Origin: Actinomycetota bacterium
GTDB taxonomy: Bacteria; Actinomycetota; Acidimicrobiia; Acidimicrobiales; Ilumatobacteraceae
Length of the DNA: 5,148 bases
Direction of reading: 5' to 3'
NCBI GenBank assembly: GCA_005789925.1
Contig: SXWG01000219.1
Span: forward strand, 1 to 5,148
Shown: positions 1 to 5,148 of the stretch, in pieces
Layout: each line of letters starts with the position of its first letter
Numbering within the stretch: the stretch's first letter is position 1
Position numbers and translations under genes: made by a program
Notes under the pieces: model-generated
The model's database searches: none
Told to the model about the DNA's origin: nothing
What the model saw: the letters and a program-made list of their open reading frames with translations, nothing else

Positions 1-1104
1 GGCTTTATCAGACGCGACGGGATGATCATCGCCTGGCAATCTGCGAGTCGGAGCACTGAGCAGCTTGCTGTCGTCGGTGCCCACACGGATTCTCCGAATC
101 TTCGCCTACATCCACGACCCGACATTCACTCGGGTCATTGGAATCAACTCGGAGTCGAGATTTACGGCGGCGTCTTGCTCAATTCGTGGCTAGATCGAGA
201 CCTCGGAGTGGCAGGTGTCGCTCTTACCAGGGACGGCACACAACACCTTTTCGCAAGCGACACAGCAGTCGCCAGAATTCCTCAACTTGCCATTCACCTT
301 GATCGTGATGTGAACGACAAAGGCCTTGTTCTTGACCGACACAATCACCTGCGTCCGATATGGGCAACGTCGCTTGACCTTGAATTCAATGTGTGGCTTG
401 CCCACTGTGTCGGTTGCCCATCGGACGACATCGTGAGTTTCGATGCTCAGCTGTTCGACGTGACACCTGCGGCTCTTATCGGTGCCGACGCATCCTTGCT
501 CGCCTCTGGACGACTCGATAATCAGCTCTCCTGCTGGGCCGCAATCGATGCGCTTGTGCGCTCGGAGGCGGCTGAGTACACGGCACAAGTTGTGGCACTT
601 TTCGATCACGAAGAGGTTGGCTCGGCGAGTCCTCACGGCGCGAGCGGCCCGGCTCTCGAAAGACTCTTACGCCAACTGTGCGGCGCCTCATCCGACGCGC
701 AGTGGGACGACATCGTGAACCGCTCTTTGATGGTCTCTGCTGATAATGCTCATTCTCTCCATCCGAATTATCCCGAGCGGCACGAGCCACGTCACGCCCC
801 CATCGTCAACGGTGGACCCGTCGTGAAAACCAACGCGAACCAGCGGTATGCAACAACCGCGTCCACTGTGGCGGCTATCGAGATGACAGCTCAACGAGCC
901 GGTGTGCACCTGCAGCACTTCGTCTCTCGAAACAACATTCCGTGCGGATCGACAATCGGCCCCTTATCAGCGACACGAATCGGAATTCCAACGGTCGACA
1001 TTGGCGTCGCTCAATTGTCGATGCACTCCGCTCGCGAAATGTGCGGAGCACATGATCCGTCATTGCTCAGAAACCTGCTCGTCTCGCATTTCCACGACAG
1101 GTAA
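1..1104 (+). CDS. apeB: M18-family zinc aminopeptidase (aspartyl aminopeptidase-like), 5' truncated by window edge
   Basis: Cytosolic metallo-aminopeptidase that removes N-terminal residues, acidic ones in the best-studied relatives; substrate preference here is unknown. The reading frame is open from base 1 (367 residues to TAA at 1102-1104). The first Met, at 22, is internal: family members have about 50-60 more residues upstream, and residues 1-7 before it read as part of the same domain. Visible M18 signatures, numbered from base 1: HTDSP at 28-32 (zinc His), GRLDNQ at 170-175 (bridging Asp), DHEEVGS at 202-208 (catalytic and metal Glu), SADNAHS at 246-252 (zinc Asp), RNNIPCGSTIGP at 310-321 and SMHSAREM at 340-347 (zinc His). 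All expected metal ligands are present, so the enzyme should be active. It converges on plsC across 27 bp. The symbol follows bacterial M18 naming and is less certain than the family. Confidence 0.93.
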   Translation, partial: GFIRRDGMIIAWQSASRSTEQLAVVGAHTDSPNLRLHPRPDIHSGHWNQLGVEIYGGVLLNSWLDRDLGVAGVALTRDGTQHLFASDTAVARIPQLAIHLDRDVNDKGLVLDRHNHLRPIWATSLDLEFNVWLAHCVGCPSDDIVSFDAQLFDVTPAALIGADASLLASGRLDNQLSCWAAIDALVRSEAAEYTAQVVALFDHEEVGSASPHGASGPALERLLRQLCGASSDAQWDDIVNRSLMVSADNAHSLHPNYPERHEPRHAPIVNGGPVVKTNANQRYATTASTVAAIEMTAQRAGVHLQHFVSRNNIPCGSTIGPLSATRIGIPTVDIGVAQLSMHSAREMCGAHDPSLLRNLLVSHFHDR

Positions 1105-1112
1105 ATGGGTTG

Positions 1113-1127
1113 GTTCGACGATCGAAC
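1113..1127. terminator. Small hairpin between convergent genes, possible bidirectional terminator
   Basis: GTTCGA at 1113-1118 is perfectly complementary to TCGAAC at 1122-1127, with a 3-nt loop. It lies in the 27-bp gap between the aminopeptidase stop and the plsC stop, where a shared terminator would be expected. The stem is only 6 bp and no U-tract follows on either strand, so it does not meet the classical intrinsic-terminator pattern. The position supports the call; the structure alone is weak. Confidence 0.3.
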
Positions 1128-1131
1128 GTGA

Positions 1132-1806
1132 TCAACGGGCGCGTTGACCAGCTTCTTCGAACAACGATTGAAGACGCCTCGTCAACTCATCGGTGGTCTC
1201 TTTCACGGCCGAACGAGGCACCCGTCCGTTCTCGTCTGCAACGACGACGATTGGCTCGCCGACGACCACCACGCATTTCTTGAAACGAATCATTCGAGAA
1301 CCTTTCGGCATGACTCCTTCAGAGCCACCGATACCGACCGGAACGATCGGCACACTTGCCTTCACAGCCACATACGCCGCGCCATCAAACAGTGGCATCA
1401 CCGTTGGCCCGAACTGACGTGTTCCTTCTGGAAACAACACCAGGGGTTCTCCGGCCTTCAGTACCGCGATACAACGGGCAAGTGCCTCCCGGTCAGCTGA
1501 ACCTCGCGTGACTGGGAAGCCACCGAGCGCGGACAACAACCAGCGAATGGACTGATGACGCCAGAGGGAATCTTTTCCCATGAACCTGAGGCGCCGGCGA
1601 GTGACAGCAGCGGCAATAGGCGTGTCAATATTGGAGCGGTGGATGGGTGCGAGAACAAATGCACCGCTCGTCGGCACATTGTGTGCGCCGTGAACTTCCA
1701 AGCGCGTGATGACACGCGTGAGACCGACCACGATCAAGCGGGCAACGTGATAGAAGATGCGGCTCGCACGAGAGTTACCGGCCATGAAAGTGTCCACTTC
1801 AGCCAT
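1132..1806 (-). CDS. plsC: 1-acyl-sn-glycerol-3-phosphate acyltransferase (PlsC/LPLAT family)
   Basis: Membrane-associated enzyme that transfers an acyl group to lysophosphatidic acid to make phosphatidic acid. The protein is 224 aa, normal for the small single-domain form. It shows the catalytic HX4D motif (HRSNID, H56 and D61), a conserved segment near residues 76-82 (MGKDSLW), the substrate-phosphate motif FPEGTR at 125-130 and the VPIVPVGI block at 152-159. The N-terminal stretch around residues 17-33 is hydrophobic and may contact the membrane. I chose the ATG at 1806: it overlaps the cmk stop by 8 bp (ATGGCTGA), typical of translational coupling. An upstream TTG at 1833 lies inside the cmk repeat and adds only a basic, non-family stretch. 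A second ATG at 1785 is also possible. No strong Shine-Dalgarno sequence precedes 1806, which fits re-initiation after cmk. Last gene of the guaB1-cmk-plsC run. Acyl-donor and acceptor specificity cannot be read from sequence. Confidence 0.92.
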   Translation of the reverse strand: MAEVDTFMAGNSRASRIFYHVARLIVVGLTRVITRLEVHGAHNVPTSGAFVLAPIHRSNIDTPIAAAVTRRRLRFMGKDSLWRHQSIRWLLSALGGFPVTRGSADREALARCIAVLKAGEPLVLFPEGTRQFGPTVMPLFDGAAYVAVKASVPIVPVGIGGSEGVMPKGSRMIRFKKCVVVVGEPIVVVADENGRVPRSAVKETTDELTRRLQSLFEEAGQRAR

Positions 1807-2527
1807 CGATCGTGTCCGTCGCTGCGGCGTCAAAAGCCGCTGCTATGCCCGTCGCTGCGGCGTCAAAAGCCGCTGCTATGCCCGTCGCTGCGGCGTCAAA
1901 AGCCGCTGCGATCTCCCCGACGACGTCGTCGATGGTGCGGCCGCTGCTGTCGATGGTGATGGAACCCTCCGCAGGGCGAAGTGGGCTGTCGTCGCGTGAC
2001 GAATCAATCCGATCTCTTTCACTGATTGATCGGGCGATGTCCTCGAGGTCACCTCCGACTTCAGCCACTCGACGTGCTGCACGCACGTGTGGCGACGCCG
2101 TCAGAAATATCTTCAAGAGAGCATCAGGAAAGACCACTGTCCCGATGTCTCTGCCCTCCACCACTCCTCCTCCGTGATTCACAATCCATGCTCGCTGCTC
2201 TGCCCGCATCCGTGCGCGTACAGGTGGATAGGCGGCAATGACGCTGACAACAGACGTCACCTCCGCTCCTCTGATGTTGGTGGTCACATCGCGACCATCC
2301 ACAGAGACTCCATTCGGATCAACCACGACTGAAATTGACTCGGCGACTCGTGCAACTTCAACTTCGTTTCGGGGATCGACCGAATCTCTCAATACCGCAA
2401 AGGCAACTCCTCGATACATCGCCCCTGTGTCCAGGTATGGAAGGCCAACACGAAGCGCCACGGCACGAGCGACAGTCGATTTGCCGGCGCCTGCGGGTCC
2501 GTCAATTGCAATGACGCGAAGAGTCAC
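1799..2527 (-). CDS. cmk: Cytidylate kinase (CMP/dCMP kinase) with a repeat-extended C-terminus
   Basis: Cytosolic kinase that phosphorylates CMP and dCMP with ATP, feeding CTP/dCTP pools. The protein is 242 aa, against roughly 220-230 for the family. Motifs in order: P-loop GPAGAGKST at 10-18, YLDTGAMYRG at 31-40, the CMP-binding insert with TTNIRG and VTSVVSVIAAYPPVR (about 82-104), GRDIGTVVFPDA at 125-136, the lid region RAARR at 149-153, and the SSRDDSPLRPAEG segment at 176-188. The start is GTG at 2527, placing the P-loop at the usual distance from the N-terminus. It overlaps the guaB1 stop as GTGA, and AAGG lies about 9 nt upstream as a modest ribosome site. Residues 206-237 are three copies of the unit IAAAFDAAATG (the third lacks the final Gly), encoded by a 33-bp tandem repeat. 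The catalytic domain is complete before it, so activity should be intact; the tail is lineage-specific. Confidence 0.96.
   Translation of the reverse strand: MTLRVIAIDGPAGAGKSTVARAVALRVGLPYLDTGAMYRGVAFAVLRDSVDPRNEVEVARVAESISVVVDPNGVSVDGRDVTTNIRGAEVTSVVSVIAAYPPVRARMRAEQRAWIVNHGGGVVEGRDIGTVVFPDALLKIFLTASPHVRAARRVAEVGGDLEDIARSISERDRIDSSRDDSPLRPAEGSITIDSSGRTIDDVVGEIAAAFDAAATGIAAAFDAAATGIAAAFDAAATDTIDG
1816..1909. repeat. 33-bp direct tandem repeat, about 2.9 perfect copies, within the 3' end of cmk
   Basis: Units span 1816-1847 (32 bases of the unit), 1848-1880 (full 33) and 1881-1909 (29 bases). They match without internal mismatch; only the outer edges diverge. Because 33 is a multiple of three, the cmk frame is kept and each unit adds 11 residues. 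Each unit also holds an imperfect inverted repeat: GCTGCGGC and GCCGCTGC around a 7-nt loop, with one T-T mismatch, at 1821-1843, 1854-1876 and 1887-1909. Perfect identity suggests recent replication slippage. The copies abut with no spacers. Confidence 0.95.
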
Positions 2528-3960
2528 CAGCTCGTGCCTTGTGGCCGACCTTCGTCGTAACCGGCTGCACTCTGAATACCCACGACAGCACGGTCATAGA
2601 ACTCACCGATCGTGCGTGCTCCTGCATAGGTGCACGCAGACCTCACGCCAGCGACAATCTGGTCGATGATGTCCTCGACACCTGGCCGAATGGGGTCGAG
2701 GTACATGCGCGAGGTACTGATGCCCTCTTCGAACAATTCCTTCTTGGCACGCTCAAGTGCCGTCTCTGAACGTGTGCGGTTCTTGACGGCACGGTTCGAG
2801 GCCATTCCGAAGCTCTCTTTGTACAGACGTCCCTCTGTGTCGCGCAGTGTGTCCGCCGCTGACTCATACGTTCCTGCTAGCCACGACCCGAACATCACAT
2901 TTGCCGCACCAGCTGCGAGGGCAAGTGCGACATCGCGTGGGTAACGAACGCCTCCATCAGCCCACACATGCTTTCCAAGTGCGCGAGCTGCGTCGGCGCA
3001 CTCATGCACTGCACTGAATTGCGGCCGTCCCACACCCGTCATCATGCGCGTCGTACACATAGCTCCGGGACCGACTCCGACTTTCACGATGTCTGCCCCA
3101 GCATTGATCAGGTCTCGTGTTCCCTCCGCCGTCACGACATTTCCCGCCACGATGGAGAGCTCCGGAACGACGCGACGTACTTCCTCGATTGCATGGAGCG
3201 TGCGGTCCTGATGACCATGGGCAGTGTCGATGACGAGCATGTCGACACCCATGGCGACAAGTGACTTTGCCCTCGTCGCCGGATCTCCGTTGATACCAAC
3301 AGCGACAGAGACGAGTAGACGGTTTGACGAATCAACCGCCGGCTCATAGATGGTGCTGCGTAGCGCCCCTTTTCGTGTCACGCATCCGAGGAGAGCGCCA
3401 TCTGACCCGACCACCGGCGCGAATGTCAGGCGCTTGTCAGCGAGAAACTCATGAATTTGCTCGGGTGTCTTTCCGTCTTCGATGACGATGAGGTCGCGAT
3501 TCATCACGTTTCTCATTTGTGCGAACCGGTCAAAACCAGCGGCATCATGTTCGGTGAAGATGCCAACTGGGCGACCATCGTCGTCCAGCACGATGACAGC
3601 TCCGTGTGATCGTTTGTGGACGAGACTTAGGGCCTCGCCCACTGTGTCGGTCGGACCAAGAGTGATGGGGGTTTCGTACACAAGATGACGCGACTTCACG
3701 TGTTGCACGACACTCTCGACGATGTCAAGAGGTATGTCTTGGGGCAACACTGCGACACCTCCGCGACGGGCCACTGTCTCGGCCATTCGCCGCCCAGCGA
3801 CTGCCGTCATGTTCGACACGACCACGGGAACTTTTGTTCCGACTGCGTCGGGTGTGGTCAAGTCAACGTCAAAGCGTGAACCTATGGTGTTTCGACTAGG
3901 AACCATGAACACGTCGTTGTACGTGAGGTCGTGCTGCGGAGCAGTGTGGAGATACCGCAT
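2524..3960 (-). CDS. guaB1: GuaB1-family protein, likely CBS-domain GMP reductase (IMPDH/GMPR superfamily)
   Basis: Probably converts GMP to IMP and ammonia with NADPH in the cytosol. The protein is 478 aa from the ATG at 3960. The TIM barrel is interrupted by a CBS pair at about 95-205, followed by DTAHGH at 245-250, the catalytic loop GVGPGAMCTTR at 295-305 (Cys302, Thr304) and GRPQ at 311-314. The N-terminus MRYLHTAPQHDLTYNDVF and the segment around NMTAVAGRRMAETVARRGG match the actinobacterial GuaB1 type as I remember it. True IMP dehydrogenases have a YRGMGS motif and an Arg-Tyr flap dyad; here the motif reads YKESFGMAS (380-388), nearer GMP reductase, and I see no RYFQ-like flap. EEG at 411-413 supplies the Glu expected in reductases. 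GuaB1 of mycobacteria is reported as a GMP reductase; function here is inferred. An ATG at 4026 would add 22 non-family residues and run into the divergent gene. It heads the operon and overlaps cmk by 4 bp. Confidence 0.9.
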   Translation of the reverse strand: MRYLHTAPQHDLTYNDVFMVPSRNTIGSRFDVDLTTPDAVGTKVPVVVSNMTAVAGRRMAETVARRGGVAVLPQDIPLDIVESVVQHVKSRHLVYETPITLGPTDTVGEALSLVHKRSHGAVIVLDDDGRPVGIFTEHDAAGFDRFAQMRNVMNRDLIVIEDGKTPEQIHEFLADKRLTFAPVVGSDGALLGCVTRKGALRSTIYEPAVDSSNRLLVSVAVGINGDPATRAKSLVAMGVDMLVIDTAHGHQDRTLHAIEEVRRVVPELSIVAGNVVTAEGTRDLINAGADIVKVGVGPGAMCTTRMMTGVGRPQFSAVHECADAARALGKHVWADGGVRYPRDVALALAAGAANVMFGSWLAGTYESAADTLRDTEGRLYKESFGMASNRAVKNRTRSETALERAKKELFEEGISTSRMYLDPIRPGVEDIIDQIVAGVRSACTYAGARTIGEFYDRAVVGIQSAAGYDEGRPQGTSW

Positions 3961-3971
3961 AAGGCAACTCG

Positions 3972-3977
3972 AGGCTA
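3972..3977 (-). promoter_or_regulatory. Candidate -10 element for the guaB1-cmk-plsC operon
   Basis: On the minus strand this reads TAGCCT, fitting the loose actinobacterial -10 pattern TANNNT. It sits 11 nt upstream of the guaB1 ATG, implying a leader of only a few bases. No recognisable -35 element was found. Such a short motif arises easily by chance; the support is that only 27 bp separate the two divergent starts. Confidence 0.22.
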
Positions 3978-3981
3978 CCGT
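3976..3981 (+). promoter_or_regulatory. Candidate -10 element for the hydrolase-sua5 pair, leaderless geometry
   Basis: TACCGT matches TANNNT and ends 6 nt before the ATG at 3988. A start site at the usual distance would fall on the A of that ATG and give a leaderless mRNA, common in actinobacteria. It overlaps the opposing candidate -10 by two bases. No -35 match was seen. The competing reading is a GTG start at 3982 preceded by GAGG (3971-3974) at 7-nt spacing, in which case these bases are a leader spacer. Confidence 0.28.
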
Positions 3982-3987
3982 GTGCCC

Positions 3988-4677
3988 ATGTCTTCTACTG
4001 CGACTCCCCCAGTCGCTCTCGTGCATGGATGGGCTGGTTCGTTTGCCACAACATGGCAGCAGCCTGGCGTCGCCGCTCTCCTGGACGACATCGGACGAAC
4101 CCCCCTCGGCATCGATCTTTTAGGGCACGGCTCGGCCGACAAACCTCATGACCCTGCCGCGTATGCAGGCCTCCACGAATGGCTGTTGCGTCAGTTGCCA
4201 GACGAACCTGTCGACATCGTCGGTTTCTCGCTCGGAGCCCTCACCACATTGCGTTCGTTGGCGACGCGACCACACAGATTCCGGAAGGTGGTGCTCGCCG
4301 GAATCGGTGATGCCGTTTTCGAACCGACAACTCATGACATGGCCCAGCGAATTGTCGCCGCCATCGAAGGTACTGACACGGACGATTCGACGGCGCTCTT
4401 GTTCCGCCAGTACGCACATCAAGCGGGTAACGACCCTGTGGCGCTTGCCGCTGTCATGAAGCGACCATCGAGTGCGCCCCTCACCTTCGATCAACTTTCT
4501 GCGGTGACGAACGAGATACTCGTGTGCATCGGCGACAACGATTTTGCTGCGCCTGCTGACCGACTCGCAGGTGCATTTCCGAACTCACGACTTGTCGTGT
4601 TGAAGAACACAGATCACTTCGCTACCCCGAACTCGTTCTCCTTCATCGATGCAATCCTTGACTTTCTAGCGACCTGA
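3988..4677 (+). CDS. Alpha/beta hydrolase, small uncharacterised esterase-like protein
   Basis: Predicted soluble serine hydrolase of 229 aa with no signal peptide or membrane segment. Visible elements: oxyanion-hole strand-turn VALVHGWAGS at 9-18, the GIDLLGHGSADKP segment at 41-53 typical of the fold, nucleophile elbow GFSLG at 79-83 (Ser81), the acid strand ILVCIGDNDFAAPA at 177-190 (Asp183 or Asp185) and the catalytic His in TDHFATP (His210). The triad is complete. The cap region, about 107-170, is short, and at 229 aa the protein is on the small side for the fold. Substrate cannot be assigned. The ATG at 3988 begins just before the first strand; GTG at 3982 has a better Shine-Dalgarno (GAGG, 7-nt spacing) and would add two residues; a farther GTG at 3931 would overlap guaB1. 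Divergent from guaB1 and 10 bp upstream of the Sua5-like gene, so probably co-transcribed with it. Confidence 0.88.
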   Translation: MSSTATPPVALVHGWAGSFATTWQQPGVAALLDDIGRTPLGIDLLGHGSADKPHDPAAYAGLHEWLLRQLPDEPVDIVGFSLGALTTLRSLATRPHRFRKVVLAGIGDAVFEPTTHDMAQRIVAAIEGTDTDDSTALLFRQYAHQAGNDPVALAAVMKRPSSAPLTFDQLSAVTNEILVCIGDNDFAAPADRLAGAFPNSRLVVLKNTDHFATPNSFSFIDAILDFLAT

Positions 4678-4687
4678 GCTTTACTCC

Positions 4688-5148
4688 ATGACGACGGGCG
4701 TTCTTCTGTACGACGTGGCCGAGGCGATCCGACGCCTCGACTCAGGACAAATCGTCGCAATTCCAACGGAGACGGTGTATGGCCTCGCCTGTCGGGCGGA
4801 CAATGACGAGTCAATCAAAAGAGTGTTCGCGGCGAAAGGTCGGCCAGCAGACCATCCGTTGATTCTTCATGTCGCCCCCGACACCGATCTCACACATTGG
4901 TGCGACCTCACCGCGACTGCCCATCGCCTCACCGCACGTTTCTGGCCCGGTCCATTGACCGTTCTCTTGCCCCGTGGACCCCGCACATCTGATCTCGTCA
5001 CTGGCGGACGCGACACAGTGGCTGTGCGAATGCCGTCTCATGTCATGGCACAAGAAGTCATCCATGGTCTGTCAGTTCCTGTCGTCGCACCGTCTGCGAA
5101 CAGCTTTGGGCATGTCTCACCAACCACAGCCCGGCACGTGCTCGATGA
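4688..5148 (+). CDS. Threonylcarbamoyl-AMP synthase (Sua5/YrdC/TsaC family), 3' truncated by window edge
   Basis: Makes L-threonylcarbamoyladenylate from threonine, bicarbonate and ATP, the first step of t6A formation at position 37 of ANN-decoding tRNAs. The frame is open from the ATG at 4688 to the window end (153 codons plus two bases). It shows the YrdC-fold signatures: IPTETVYGLAC at 25-35, the KGRPADHPLILHV block at 50-62 (nucleotide-binding K50 and R52), FWPGPLTVLL at 85-94, VAVRMP at 111-116 and APSANSFGHVSPT at 134-146, with the SAN motif at 136-138. An in-frame TAG at 4667-4669 with no start codon before 4688 fixes this ATG as the first possible start. No clear ribosome site is seen in the 10-bp gap after the hydrolase, suggesting coupling to it. 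The PLILHV wording resembles the Sua5 branch, but whether the C-terminal Sua5 domain is present cannot be seen. Confidence 0.93.
   Translation, partial: MTTGVLLYDVAEAIRRLDSGQIVAIPTETVYGLACRADNDESIKRVFAAKGRPADHPLILHVAPDTDLTHWCDLTATAHRLTARFWPGPLTVLLPRGPRTSDLVTGGRDTVAVRMPSHVMAQEVIHGLSVPVVAPSANSFGHVSPTTARHVLD

Noticed and set aside
1807..1833. Longer plsC start at a TTG at 1833
   Set aside because: It lies inside the cmk repeat, adds a basic nonapeptide not expected in PlsC, and the ATG at 1806 has the coupled overlap with the cmk stop.
1816..1909. Possible CRISPR array from the 33-bp direct repeats
   Set aside because: The copies are directly adjacent with no spacers, lie in frame inside cmk, and no cas gene is nearby.
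1812..2177. Plus-strand open frame across the repeat encoding Ala/Ser/Lys-rich repeated peptide
   Set aside because: It lies antisense to cmk, whose catalytic motifs are unambiguous. The frame stays open because the 33-bp unit keeps phase and has no stop in this frame; there is no family resemblance.
2630..2944. Several plus-strand open frames antisense to guaB1
   Set aside because: They are frame shadows of a highly conserved enzyme and show no recognisable domain or ribosome site.
3931..3987. 19-residue extension of the hydrolase from a GTG at 3931
   Set aside because: It would overlap the guaB1 start, and the fold's first strand begins directly after the ATG at 3988.
3961..4026. 22-residue N-terminal extension of GuaB1 from an ATG at 4026
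   Set aside because: The GuaB1 family begins at the MRYL-type N-terminus at 3960; the extension is non-family and would overlap the start of the divergent hydrolase.

Overview
The window is almost wall-to-wall housekeeping coding sequence, with no mobile element, phage, CRISPR or RNA gene that I can recognise. G+C looks moderate, GTG starts occur, and the IMPDH-like protein is a very close match to the actinobacterial GuaB1 type. Together these suggest a chromosomal segment of an actinobacterium. A medium-GC lineage such as the Acidimicrobiia is a guess from recall, not something the sequence proves.

Layout: bases 1-1104 (+) hold the 3' part of an M18-family zinc aminopeptidase that enters from outside the window. 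A 27-bp gap with a small perfect hairpin separates it from a convergent minus-strand operon. In transcription order (right to left) the operon is guaB1 (3960-2524), cmk (2527-1799) and plsC (1806-1132). Its genes overlap by 4 bp (GTGA) and 8 bp (ATGGCTGA), so translational coupling is likely. Upstream of guaB1, across only 27 bp, a divergent plus-strand pair begins: a compact alpha/beta hydrolase (3988-4677), then 10 bp later a Sua5/YrdC-type tRNA threonylcarbamoylation gene (4688 onward) that runs off the right edge.

How the genes may work together: GuaB1 belongs to a family shown in mycobacteria to be a CBS-domain GMP reductase, which returns guanine nucleotides to IMP. Cmk phosphorylates CMP/dCMP toward CTP/dCTP. 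PlsC makes phosphatidic acid, which is joined with CTP to give CDP-diacylglycerol. The operon therefore links nucleotide balance with phospholipid precursor supply; this link is inference. The hydrolase, Sua5 and aminopeptidase have no obvious shared pathway with it.

The most unusual feature is a 33-bp tandem repeat (about three copies, no internal mismatches) at the 3' end of cmk. It adds copies of an 11-residue Ala-rich unit to the kinase C-terminus, places three imperfect hairpins in the mRNA just before plsC, and lies 10 bp from the plsC start. I found no convincing new multi-gene system.
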